From Streptomyces uncialis (GTDB lineage: Bacteria; Actinomycetota; Actinomycetes; Streptomycetales; Streptomycetaceae), in contig NZ_CP109583.1 in NCBI RefSeq assembly GCF_036250755.1, positions 7,930,001 through 7,994,000 of the forward strand: a stretch of 64,000 bases of DNA, given 5' to 3'. Shown here piece after piece: positions 42,382 to 51,106 of the stretch. The notes below the pieces were generated by a model. The model saw only the letters and a program-made list of their open reading frames with translations. It had not been told where the DNA came from and made no database searches. Every line of letters starts with the position of its first letter. Positions within the stretch are counted from its first letter, which is position 1. The translations under genes were made by a program, and so were the position numbers.

Positions 42382-45300
42382 GGCTGCACCGGCTCCGCGT
42401 CCAGGCGTTCGGACCCTTCGGCGGCGTCCAGGAGGTCGACTTCGCCGACCTCTCGCGCGCCGGACTCTTCCTGCTGCACGGCCCCACCGGAGCGGGCAAG
42501 ACCTCCGTCCTGGACGCCGTCTGCTACGCGCTCTACGGAACGGTGCCCGGCTCCCGCAACAGCGGCCAGGGCACCGGACTGCGCAGCGACCACGCCGCCC
42601 CGGACACCGTCACCGAGGTCACCCTCGACCTCACCGCCGCCGGCCGCCGGGTCGAGGTGACCCGCCGGCCGCCCTGGACGCGCCCCAAGAAGCGCGGCGA
42701 CGGCACCACCAAGGAGAAGGCGTACAGCGCGCTGCGCGAGTACGACACCGCACGTGGCGCCTGGAAGGACCTCAGCCGCTCCCACCAGGAGATCGGCGAG
42801 GAGATCAAACAGCTCCTGGGTATGAGCAAGGAACAGTTCTGCCAGGTCGTCCTGCTCCCGCAGGGCGACTTCGCGAAGTTCCTGCGCGCCGACGCGGAGG
42901 TCCGGGGCAGACTCCTCGGCCGCCTCTTCGACACCCACCGCTTCGCGGACGTGGAACAGCACCTCGCGCAGCGGCGCCGCCAGGGCGAGGCCGCCGTACG
43001 CGACGCCGACACCGAACTCCTCGCCCTGGCCAACCAGATGGTGACGGCCGCCGGGGACAGCGCCGACGCGCCACTGCCCGACCCGGCACCCGGCGAACCC
43101 GGACTGAGCGACGCGGTCCTCGCCTGGGCCGCCACCGTCCGCGTCGGCGCCCGGGAACGCGTCACCCGGGCCGAATGCGCCCTGGAAGCCGCCGAGGCAC
43201 GGCACCGCACGGCCCGGGACACCGCGCGCGAGGCGGGGGAACTGCACCGGCTCCAGACACGTTTCGCCCGGGCCCGCGAACGCGCCGCCTCGCTGGCCGA
43301 ACGGGCGGCGGCCGACGAGACGGACCGGTTGCGGCTGGAGCGCGGACGCAAGGCCGACACCGTGGCACCCGCGCTGGAACTGCGCGCCGACGCCGAGGCC
43401 CGCCACCGGGACGCCGTCACCGCCGAGACCCACGCCCGGGCGGCCCTCACGGACACCCTCACCGGGCCGGAGCGCCACGCGGTAGCGCCCACCGGCTCGG
43501 AGCCGCGTACGGAAGCCACCGACGGGACCACCGCCGAACCGGACGTCACCGAACCGGACGTCACCGACCTGGGCCTCACCGACCTGGACGCCGCCGGACT
43601 GACGGCCGCCGCCCGCACGGCCACCGAGGAACTCGGCGGCCTGGAATCCGCGCGGCGCGCCGAACGGCGACTCGCCGCCCTCGCCGACGAACGCGCCGGG
43701 GCGCGACGCGAGGACCGCGCTGACCAGGACATCATCCAGGACGCCACGGGCTGGCTCGGTGACTGGGAGTCCACCCGGACCGCGCTGCGCCACGACATCG
43801 ACCGCGCCCAGGAAGCCGTCGCCCGCGCCGAACACCTCGCCGGACAGCTGGAACCGGCCCGGCGGCGGCTCGACTCCGCCCGGCTGCGTGACCGGCTCAC
43901 CGACCACGCCGACGAGGCCGGGCAGGCCGTCCGGGACGCCCGCACCCGCGCCGACGACGCCCGTCAGCACTGGCTCGACCTCAAGGAACAGCGGCTGAGC
44001 GGCATCGCCGCCGAACTCGCCGCCGCCCTCACCGACGGCGCGCCCTGCGGGGTGTGCGGCTCCGTCGAGCACCCGCACCCCGCGCGCCGGTCACCCGGCC
44101 ATGTGGACCGTGCCACCGAGGACCGCGCGCACACCGCCTACCAGCGGGCGGACGCCGCGCGCGACGAGGCCACCCGCGAGCACGCCCGGCTGCGCGAGGA
44201 ACTCGCCGCCGCCACCGCCGGAGCGGGCGACGAACCGGCCGAGGCGCTCGCCGCGGCCGTCGGCACGCTGCGCGACGAACTCGCCGGGGCCCATCGCACC
44301 GCCTCCGGTCTGCACGCCGCCCAGGAGGCGTTGGACCGCGCCGAGGACGAGCACGCGCGCCGGGTCGCCGCCCAGCAGGAGGCGGCCCGGCGTGCCGCCG
44401 CCCGCGCGTCCCGGCGCGAGGCGCTGGAGCGCGAGACGGCCGGCCTCGAAGCGGAGCTGACGCACGCGCGCGGGACCGCGACCAGCGTCGCCGCCCGCGC
44501 CGCCGAACTCGAACTCCGCGTCACGCTGCTGACCGACGCCGCCGACGCCGTGCGCACGGCCGCCGACACCGCGCACCGGCTGAAGGAGGCCGACGCGCGC
44601 GCGGCCGACGCCGCGTTCCGCGCCGGGTTCGACACCCCCGGGGCCGCCGCGGCCGCCCGGCTGGACGGCGCGGCGCACCGCGAGCTCCAGCACCGGGTGG
44701 ACCTCCGGAGCCAGGAGGAGACCGAGGTCCGGGTGGCGCTCACCGAGGTGGACACGGCCGCCGCCGCGGCCCGGCCCCCGGCCGATCCGGTGGCCGCCGA
44801 GCGGATCGCGCGGGACACCGAGCGGGTGTCCCGGGAGGCGGCCTCCCGGCTCGCCGCCGCGATCCGCGACCGCGACGACCTGGAACGGCTCTCCGCCCGG
44901 GCCACCGCCGCCGCCCGTGCGCTGGCCCCCCGGCGCGAGGAGCACGACCGGATCGCCCGGCTCGCCGCGCTCACCGCCGGTACGTCCACCGCCAACGAGC
45001 ACCGGATGCGGCTGGAGTCGTACGTCCTCGCGGCCCGGCTCGAACAGGTCGCCGCCGCCGCGACCCTCCGGCTCACCCGGATGTCCCAGGGCCGCTACAC
45101 CCTGGTGCACTCCGACGACCGCACCGGACGCGGGCGTTCGGGCCTCGGCCTCCATGTCGTCGACGCCTGGACCGGACGGGAACGGGACACGGCGACACTG
45201 TCCGGCGGTGAGACCTTCTTCGTGTCGCTGGCCCTCGCCCTGGGCCTCGCGGACGTGGTCACCGACGAGGCCGGGGGAGTGCGGCTCGACACCCTCTTCA

Positions 45301-45497
45301 TCGACGAGGGGTTCGGCAGCCTGGACGAGGAGACCCTGGACGAGGTGCTCGACGTACTGGACTCCCTGCGCGAGCGGGACCGCTGTGTGGGCATCGTCAG
45401 CCATGTCGCGGATCTGCGAAGGCGCGTCCACGCCCGGCTGGAGGTCGTGAAGGGCCGGGACGGGTCCGTGGTGCGGCAGCGGGGTGCGGCGGGATGA
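42378..45497 (+). CDS. sbcC: Exonuclease subunit SbcC (Rad50-type ATPase)
   Basis: 1039 residues. Walker A HGPTGAGKTS is near residues 34-43 and the C-terminal ABC signature LSGGETFFVSLALALGLAD with Walker B DTLFIDEGFGSLDEETL completes the ATPase head. Long Ala/Arg/Glu-rich coiled coils (about 200-900) meet at the zinc hook APCGVCGSVEHPHPA near residue 556 (CxxC). A disordered DVTEPDVTDLGLTDLDAA segment occurs near 395. ATG 42378 overlaps sbcD. The convergent Lrp gene ends 126 bp downstream. Confidence 0.97.
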   Translation: MRLHRLRVQAFGPFGGVQEVDFADLSRAGLFLLHGPTGAGKTSVLDAVCYALYGTVPGSRNSGQGTGLRSDHAAPDTVTEVTLDLTAAGRRVEVTRRPPWTRPKKRGDGTTKEKAYSALREYDTARGAWKDLSRSHQEIGEEIKQLLGMSKEQFCQVVLLPQGDFAKFLRADAEVRGRLLGRLFDTHRFADVEQHLAQRRRQGEAAVRDADTELLALANQMVTAAGDSADAPLPDPAPGEPGLSDAVLAWAATVRVGARERVTRAECALEAAEARHRTARDTAREAGELHRLQTRFARARERAASLAERAAADETDRLRLERGRKADTVAPALELRADAEARHRDAVTAETHARAALTDTLTGPERHAVAPTGSEPRTEATDGTTAEPDVTEPDVTDLGLTDLDAAGLTAAARTATEELGGLESARRAERRLAALADERAGARREDRADQDIIQDATGWLGDWESTRTALRHDIDRAQEAVARAEHLAGQLEPARRRLDSARLRDRLTDHADEAGQAVRDARTRADDARQHWLDLKEQRLSGIAAELAAALTDGAPCGVCGSVEHPHPARRSPGHVDRATEDRAHTAYQRADAARDEATREHARLREELAAATAGAGDEPAEALAAAVGTLRDELAGAHRTASGLHAAQEALDRAEDEHARRVAAQQEAARRAAARASRREALERETAGLEAELTHARGTATSVAARAAELELRVTLLTDAADAVRTAADTAHRLKEADARAADAAFRAGFDTPGAAAAARLDGAAHRELQHRVDLRSQEETEVRVALTEVDTAAAAARPPADPVAAERIARDTERVSREAASRLAAAIRDRDDLERLSARATAAARALAPRREEHDRIARLAALTAGTSTANEHRMRLESYVLAARLEQVAAAATLRLTRMSQGRYTLVHSDDRTGRGRSGLGLHVVDAWTGRERDTATLSGGETFFVSLALALGLADVVTDEAGGVRLDTLFIDEGFGSLDEETLDEVLDVLDSLRERDRCVGIVSHVADLRRRVHARLEVVKGRDGSVVRQRGAAG

Positions 45498-45622
45498 TTC
45501 CCGGGCCGGCCCCGAGGTCCGTTCCCTGGCTGATCCCTGGCCGCTCCGGTGGTGCCCGGGGGTGACATCCGGGTCGACGCGTGGGTCCTGCCAGGCCCGA
45601 CGCCTGAGGGCCGAAGTCCGGG

Positions 45623-46069
45623 TCAGCGCCCGACGGGACGGCCCGGCAACGGCGACGAGTACACCACGCTCGTGGTGACCGAACCCAGGGCGCCGATCCG
45701 GCCGGACACCTGTTCCAGATGGCTCATCGACCGCGCGGCGACCTTGATCACGAAGCAGTCGTCGCCCGTGACGTGGTGCGCCTCCAGGATCTCCGGGGTG
45801 ACCGCCACCAGATCGTGGAACGGCTTGTAGTTGCCGGTCGGATACCGCAGCCGGACGAACGCGAGGATCGGCAGCCCCAGCCGCTCCGGGTCCACCACGG
45901 CCGCGTAGCCCCGGATCACGCCCGACTCCTCCAGCCGCCGGACCCGTTCGGTCACCGCGCTGGGGGACATGGACACGGCCCGCGCCAGCTCCGCGTAACT
46001 GGCGCGGCCCTCACGCTGGAGTACGTCGAGGATGAGCCAGTCGGTGGCGTCCGGGGAATGGTCGGTCAT
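45623..46069 (-). CDS. Lrp/AsnC-family regulator
   Basis: 148 residues. N-terminal helix-turn-helix (DATDWLILDVLQREGRASYAELARAVSMSPSAVTERVRRLEESG) and C-terminal RAM/AsnC ligand domain (LPILAFVRLRYPTGNYKPFHDL, then ILEAHHVTGDDCFVIKVAARSMSHLEQ). Divergent from the rhodanese gene with a 202-bp spacer, and such pairs usually mark the target gene. Homologues of this pair are widespread in actinobacteria. Confidence 0.93.
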   Translation of the reverse strand: MTDHSPDATDWLILDVLQREGRASYAELARAVSMSPSAVTERVRRLEESGVIRGYAAVVDPERLGLPILAFVRLRYPTGNYKPFHDLVAVTPEILEAHHVTGDDCFVIKVAARSMSHLEQVSGRIGALGSVTTSVVYSSPLPGRPVGR

Positions 46070-46271
46070 CCCCGAGTTCTACCAGTCGATTCCACGGTGG
46101 GCCGGGGCGGGGTCCGTGGATCACCGGTTCAACAACGGCCTTTCCCTCCGTAGATTCTCCGTTACCGGCACCCGGACCGCAGGCCCTCCCGGGCCCGCCG
46201 ACCGCCGCGCCACACCTCCATGACGCACCGACAAGACGCACCGACAAGACGCACCTACAGGAGACCTCGCC

Positions 46272-46757
46272 ATGACCACGGCCACCCCGTCGCCCGCCCA
46301 CCGGGTGCTGGGAACCCCGCCCGCCGCCCCCGAGCGGGCCGCCGCGTACTTCGCCGCCCGGCTCGCCTTCCACACCGATGTGTCGGACGTGGCCGCCGCG
46401 CTGGCCACCGGCGGCGACCCCGGGTTCGTCCTCGTCGACTCGCGTTCCACCGAGTCGTGGGACCAGGGACATGTGCCCGGCGCCGTGCATCTGCCGACCG
46501 CCCTGATCCCGGCCACGGCCGCCGCGCTGCTTGACCGGTCCGTCCCGGTCGTCACCTACTGCTGGGGACCCGGCTGCGACGGCGGCGCGCGGGCCGCCCT
46601 CGCGCTCGCCGAACAGGGCTTCCAGGTCAAGGAGATGATCGGCGGCTTCGAGTACTGGGTCCGGGAGGGCTTCGCGTACGAGACCCACCAGGGCCCGGAG
46701 CGCCGCGAGGCCGACCTGCTGACCGCGCCCCGTGTGTCGGGCGACTGCGGCTGCTGA
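46272..46757 (+). CDS. Rhodanese-domain protein
   Basis: 161 residues with a single rhodanese domain: FVLVDSRSTESWDQGHVPGAVHLPT, the active-site loop TYCWGPGCDGGARAALALAEQGF with the persulfide-forming Cys in YCWGPGC, and MIGGFEYWVREG. The protein ends in CGC, a possible extra metal or sulfur site. Transfers sulfane sulfur or detoxifies thiosulfate/cyanide. AGGAGA precedes ATG 46272. Probably controlled by the divergent Lrp protein. Confidence 0.92.
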   Translation: MTTATPSPAHRVLGTPPAAPERAAAYFAARLAFHTDVSDVAAALATGGDPGFVLVDSRSTESWDQGHVPGAVHLPTALIPATAAALLDRSVPVVTYCWGPGCDGGARAALALAEQGFQVKEMIGGFEYWVREGFAYETHQGPERREADLLTAPRVSGDCGC

Positions 46758-46773
46758 CGAACCACCACCACCC

Positions 46774-46995
46774 TCAGGACAAGCGGCCCGGTCCCGTCCT
46801 CAGCGCGCGCAGGAACGGCACGTCCGCCGCCGGGACCTCCGCACGCGGACGGGACGACCGCAGCAGCACCTCAAGGGCCGCGTCGCCGTCACAGGCGTAA
46901 TGACCGCTCGCCCAGGCCGCGTTCGCCTCGATCACGGCCCAGGCCCCGTCCGCCGGCGGCCCGAGTGGGGGTGGCGTACGGGCGGCCGTGTTCAT
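46774..46995 (-). pseudogene. Remnant of an ATP-grasp (R2K-type) gene
   Basis: 73-residue frame (ATG 46995). The block AWAVIEANAAWASGHYACDGDAALEVLLRSS matches the C-terminal metal/ATP site of R2K-type ATP-grasp proteins (typically ...VVE.NAAW.SG.Y.CDP..AL...), but the N-terminal and central ATP-grasp domains are missing. No ribosome-binding site is evident. It lies 40 bp after the complete ATP-grasp gene and is probably a degraded tail of a lost paralogue; a very small functional protein cannot be excluded. Confidence 0.6.
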
Positions 46996-47035
46996 CAGCG
47001 AACAGCCGTCCGGTCCGCGTCCCGCCGCCCCGCCG

Positions 47036-47989
47036 TCACCGACCCCACCGAACCGCGGCCGGCGCTCCGTGCAGGGCCCGTACCAGCACGTCGGCCGGAT
47101 CGTGGCCGGACCCGTCGTCCCCCGCGGGAACACCGGGGGAAGGGGCCTGGGCCGCCCCGCCGGAGCCCCGGGGCAGTCCGCTCACCTGGCCGTCGCCTAC
47201 CTCCACCACCCGCCAGCCGCGGCCGTCCGACCGCAGCGCGAGGTCGGTCGTCACGAAGCGGCAGCCCAGTGCCGCGACCGCCGCCCGTACCGCCGTCAGC
47301 TCCGGCCGGGGACGGTCGGCGGGGGTGTCCGGGTGGGCGGTGACCAGGACCGGTTCCCCGTCCAGCCACCACACGCGGGCCTCGCCGCCCGGGACGAACG
47401 GCTCGAACTCCCGCACCACCAGCCCACCGGCCAGTGCCTCGTCCTGAAGGGCGAAGAACCTCCGTACCACCGCCGACAGCCGCACCGGATCACGGAGATC
47501 GGGGACGAAGCACGCCTCGTCCCACTCGTGCTTGCGGGACTTCACATGGTCCTTGACGATCCCGGCACCCGGCGCCAGCTGCCCGGCCAGTTCCGTCAGC
47601 GCGGCCGTACCCGGTGGCGTACCCGGGCTCGCCGGGCACCACGCGCTGCGCGGGGTCAGTTCCGCGAACACCGCGTACCAGCCGGGCAGCTCATGGGCGC
47701 GGACATACGCCCCGGGCGGGGTCATCAGCGCACAGCCCCGCTCCCGGAGTGCCCGCGCCAGCTCCCCGTACTCCACCGCCGGCAGCATCCAGCCGCGGTA
47801 CCAGTACGGCCCCGAGTCCCGCGGTACCCGGGCCACCGCCCCGCGCGGGTCACCCGCCGCCAGCGCGTCATGGCCGATCAGCGCGAGCGGCGCCCCGGCC
47901 GCGCGGACCGCCGTGACCTCGGCGGCGAACTCCGGATCGGGCCGGGCGGGCCGCAACGGGTCGTGACAGAACAGGAATCCGGGACGCAT
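47036..47989 (-). CDS. ATP-grasp domain protein
   Basis: 317 residues. N-terminal MRPGFLFCHDPLRPARPD and the ATP-grasp middle region (GAGIVKDHVKSRKHEWDEACFVPDL, ALQDEALAGGLVVREFEPFV, ARVWWLDGEPVLVTAHPD) fit the R2K/DUF4343-type ATP-grasp family, which ligates amino groups to carboxylates, often in peptide-like natural products or modification systems. The end (GWRVVEVGDGQVSGLP) has VVEVGDGQVS where many homologues have the E-N metal ligands. GGAGG precedes ATG 47989. No RiPP-type precursor is seen nearby. Confidence 0.8.
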   Translation of the reverse strand: MRPGFLFCHDPLRPARPDPEFAAEVTAVRAAGAPLALIGHDALAAGDPRGAVARVPRDSGPYWYRGWMLPAVEYGELARALRERGCALMTPPGAYVRAHELPGWYAVFAELTPRSAWCPASPGTPPGTAALTELAGQLAPGAGIVKDHVKSRKHEWDEACFVPDLRDPVRLSAVVRRFFALQDEALAGGLVVREFEPFVPGGEARVWWLDGEPVLVTAHPDTPADRPRPELTAVRAAVAALGCRFVTTDLALRSDGRGWRVVEVGDGQVSGLPRGSGGAAQAPSPGVPAGDDGSGHDPADVLVRALHGAPAAVRWGR

Positions 47990-48042
47990 ACGCGGTCCTC
48001 CACGGGGATCGGCGGTCCGGACCGGGGGCCCGACCGGTGGAC

Positions 48043-49734
48043 CTACAACCGGGACAGCTCGTCCACCAGGTCGTCCAGCCCGAGCGAGCCCTGCGACAGG
48101 GCCGCCATGTGCCACGCCTTCGCGTCGAACGCGTCCCCGTGCCGCCGCTGCGCCCGCTCACGGCCCAGCAGCCAGGCCCGCTCGCCGAGCTTGTAGCCGA
48201 TGGCCTGGCCCGGGATCGACAGATAGCGGGTCAGCTCGCTCTCCACGAAGTCCGCCGGACGGCTGCTGTGCGCGCCGAAGAACTCCTGCGCCAGCTCCGG
48301 CGTCCACCGCTCACCCGGGTGGAACGGCGAATCGGCCGGGATCTCCAGCTCCAGATGCATCCCGATGTCGACGATCACCCGTGCCGCGCGCATCATCTGC
48401 GCGTCGAGATAGCCCAGCCGCTCCTCGGGGTCCGCGAGGAAGCCCAGCTCGTCCATCAGCCGCTCGGCGTACAGGGCCCAGCCCTCGCAGTTGGCGCTGA
48501 CACCGCCGATGCCCGCCTGGTAGCGCGACAGGTCCTCCCGCACATGCGCCCACTGCGCGAGCTGGAGATGGTGACCGGGCACCCCCTCGTGGTACCAGGT
48601 CGACACCAGGTCGTACACGGGGAAGCGGTCCAGGCCCATCGTCGGCAGCCAGGTCCGCCCGGGGCGGGAGAAGTCCTCCGACGGGGAGGTGTAGTACGGG
48701 GCCGCCGCGCTGCCCGGCGGGGCGATCCGGGACTCGACCACCCGCACCCGGTCCGCGAGGTCGAAGTGGGTGCCGTCCAGCGCCTCGATGGCCTTGTCCA
48801 TCAGCTCCTGGAGCCAGACCCGCACCTCCTCAACACCCTCGATGTGCCGCCCGTGCACATCCAGATGGGCGAGCGCCACCCACGGCGTGGCCGCGCCGGG
48901 CAGGACCTTCTCCGCCTCGGTCCGCATCTCCGCCAGCAGCCGGTGGTACTCCGCCCAGCCGTACGCGTACGCCTCGTCCAGATCGAGGTCCGTGCCGTTG
49001 AAGTAGCGCGACCAGCGCGCGTAGCGCTCCCGGCCCACCGGGTCCGGCGCCCCCTCCACCGTCGGCGCGTAGACCTCGGCCATCCAGTCGCGCAGCTCCG
49101 CGAACGCCTGGGTGGCGGTACGCGCCGCGGCGGTCAGCTCCGCGCGCAGCGACTCGGGGCCCGGCGCGACGAACTGCTCGAACCAGGTGAGCCCGTCCGC
49201 GTCGGGTCCCGTCCACTCGGCGAGCTGCTCGACGAACGTGGCGGTGGGGCGCGGGCCCGCGTACAGCTCGCGCTCCAGACCGAGGCCCAGCGACTCCCGG
49301 TAGCCCGCGAGGGCCCCGGGCACCGCGCGCAGCCGGGCGGCGATCGCCGCCCAGTCCTCGTCGGTGTCGGCCGGGGTGAGCGTGAACACCTCACGGACGG
49401 AGTGGGCGGGGGAGTGCATGTTCCCGACGGCGCGCAGTCCCTCGTGGGCGTCATGGACGGCCAGTTCCGCCGTCAGCCGCTCACGCAGCAGCCGGGCGCA
49501 GCGCCGCTCGATGTCCGCGTCGGCGCCCGGCCGGGCCTCGGCGGCCTCCAGACCGGCGAGCGTACGGCGGGCCAGCTCGGCGAGCCCCTCCTGACCTGCG
49601 GGGGAGTAGTCCGGCAGCGCGGACGAACTGGCACGCACACCGAGATAGGTTCCGGTGACCGGGTCGAGGGCGATGAGCTCGTCGACATAGGCGTCGGCGA
49701 CCTCGCGGGGCAGCGGGTTCTGGATCTCTGACAT
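48043..49734 (-). CDS. DUF885 zinc-metallopeptidase-like protein
   Basis: 563 residues, all-alpha M3-like fold. The zinc site STWYHEGVPGHHLQLAQ (HExxxGHH) is intact near residues 385-401 and the downstream EGWALYAERL supplies the third ligand. ATG 49734 gives the family N-terminus MSEIQNPLPREVADAYVDELIALDP. There is no signal peptide, so it is cytoplasmic. Substrates of the family are unknown. Two downstream minus-strand genes (ATP-grasp and remnant) follow. Confidence 0.9.
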   Translation of the reverse strand: MSEIQNPLPREVADAYVDELIALDPVTGTYLGVRASSSALPDYSPAGQEGLAELARRTLAGLEAAEARPGADADIERRCARLLRERLTAELAVHDAHEGLRAVGNMHSPAHSVREVFTLTPADTDEDWAAIAARLRAVPGALAGYRESLGLGLERELYAGPRPTATFVEQLAEWTGPDADGLTWFEQFVAPGPESLRAELTAAARTATQAFAELRDWMAEVYAPTVEGAPDPVGRERYARWSRYFNGTDLDLDEAYAYGWAEYHRLLAEMRTEAEKVLPGAATPWVALAHLDVHGRHIEGVEEVRVWLQELMDKAIEALDGTHFDLADRVRVVESRIAPPGSAAAPYYTSPSEDFSRPGRTWLPTMGLDRFPVYDLVSTWYHEGVPGHHLQLAQWAHVREDLSRYQAGIGGVSANCEGWALYAERLMDELGFLADPEERLGYLDAQMMRAARVIVDIGMHLELEIPADSPFHPGERWTPELAQEFFGAHSSRPADFVESELTRYLSIPGQAIGYKLGERAWLLGRERAQRRHGDAFDAKAWHMAALSQGSLGLDDLVDELSRL

Positions 49735-49950
49735 GCGGCCATCCTCATATGAGGACCCCGGCGCAGTCACGGGGATTCCGCTCTCGGCTTCGGCCGGCGG
49801 TGCCCCGCGTGGACGACCCCCGGGTTCCGGCCGTCCGGTGTCCCGGGGCGGACGCCGAGCCGTCCCACTCGGGCGCGCCGGGGTGTACCTTCTGCCCCGG
49901 GCGCCACAAACCGGAATCGCAGGGGCGTCCTGGACGCACCTGGGGGCGGG

Positions 49951-50487
49951 ATGGGTTTCGCACGATCCAAGGGGCTGACGTTCTCGCAGCTCGTCGCGGT
50001 GAGCGTGGTGGGGGCGCTGGTCCTCGGCTCGGCACTGCTGCTGGCGCTCGACCGGCTGCTCGGCGGTCTGCTTCTGGAGGACGACGACTGTCTGGGGACC
50101 GAGGGGCGCGCCGAGGAGATGTCCGCCGTGGGCATCCTCGCGACACCGCCCGAGGGCGCGCGGGCGTCGAAGGGCTGGCACACCCCGGAGGTGGGCTGCC
50201 TGGACGACAGCGGCGACGAACTGCTGTCCGCCACCCGCGGCTACGACTTCGGCGGCGACCACCGGGCGGTCCGCGACCACTACCGGGAACTCGCGGAGGG
50301 CGACGGCTGGTCGCGGGTCGCGACGGCCCAGGACCCCGCCGGGCTGCCGCCCGGTGAACAGGCCGATCTCTGCTTCGAGAAGGACATGGAGGGGTGGCCG
50401 GTGCTGTTGCGCCTCACCTTCGACCAGGGGGAGTTCTGGGTCGGCACGGAGTCGGCGCTGGACGAGGGCGAGCGGGTGCCCTGCTGA
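49951..50487 (+). CDS. Membrane-anchored hypothetical protein
   Basis: 178 residues. Basic MGFARSKG, then one hydrophobic helix (LVAVSVVGALVLGSALLLAL) as a signal anchor, then an extracellular domain with DDDCLGTEG, PEVGCLDDSGDELL, EQADLCFEKDMEGWP and final VPC: four Cys that may form two disulfides. Pattern YDFGGDHRAVRDHYRELAEGDGW is seen in streptomycete exported proteins of unknown role. ATG 49951, with GGGGG upstream but no ideal ribosome-binding site. Confidence 0.7.
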   Translation: MGFARSKGLTFSQLVAVSVVGALVLGSALLLALDRLLGGLLLEDDDCLGTEGRAEEMSAVGILATPPEGARASKGWHTPEVGCLDDSGDELLSATRGYDFGGDHRAVRDHYRELAEGDGWSRVATAQDPAGLPPGEQADLCFEKDMEGWPVLLRLTFDQGEFWVGTESALDEGERVPC

Positions 50488-50524
50488 TCCGCGCTGACGT
50501 GACGTGACGTTCGGTCGGGTCGCG

Positions 50525-51046
50525 TCACGCCGGGGCGGTGCCACCCGGCGCCGTCGTTCCCGGCGGCGCCGGCGTGCCCGGTGGCAGCAGCGGACCGCAC
50601 TCCCACTGCTGGAAGATCAGCCGGGTCTCGACCCGCGCCACCTCCCGCCGTGAGGTGAACTCGTCCAGCACCAGCCGCTGGAGATCCGCGGCGTCGGCCA
50701 CCGCCACATGCACGAGATAGTCGTCGGGCCCCGTCAGATGGAACACCGAACGGGCCTCGGGCAGCGCGCGGACACGTTCCACGAACGGCCCCACCAGCTC
50801 CCGCCGGTGCGGACGCACCTGCACACTGAGCAGCGCCTGGAGCCCGCGTCCCAGCTTGGCCGGATCGAGCCGCAGCCGGTGCCCGAGGATCACCCCGCTG
50901 CGGCGGAGCCTGGCCACCCGGTCCAGACATGTCGACGGCGCGACCCCGACCTGCGCGGCGAGATCGCGGTACGTGCTCCGGGCGTCGTTCTGAAGGACGC
51001 GCAGAATGTGCAGGTCCACCGGATCGAGAGCGACGCTTTCGGCCAT
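50525..51046 (-). CDS. Lrp/AsnC-family regulator
   Basis: 173 residues. Helix-turn-helix (DLHILRVLQNDARSTYRDLAAQVGVAPSTCLDRVARLRRSG) plus RAM domain (GLQALLSVQVRPHRRELVGPFVERV, SVFHLTGPDDYLVHVAVADAADLQRLV). The Pro/Gly-rich tail is variable. ATG 51046 faces the PLP-enzyme gene at 51107; the 60-bp gap must hold both promoters. Lrp proteins paired with Met/Cys-lyases often respond to methionine or branched-chain amino acids. Confidence 0.93.
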   Translation of the reverse strand: MAESVALDPVDLHILRVLQNDARSTYRDLAAQVGVAPSTCLDRVARLRRSGVILGHRLRLDPAKLGRGLQALLSVQVRPHRRELVGPFVERVRALPEARSVFHLTGPDDYLVHVAVADAADLQRLVLDEFTSRREVARVETRLIFQQWECGPLLPPGTPAPPGTTAPGGTAPA

Positions 51047-51106
51047 CCGCCGAACGTAGCACGGGGTTCGGCGCCGATCGGCCGGGCGGTGTTCAGCCTG
51101 GTGTCC

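Noticed and set aside
46070..46271. Specific Lrp binding boxes between the Lrp gene and the rhodanese gene
   Set aside because: I could not find a convincing repeated or palindromic motif by eye, so no operator was listed.
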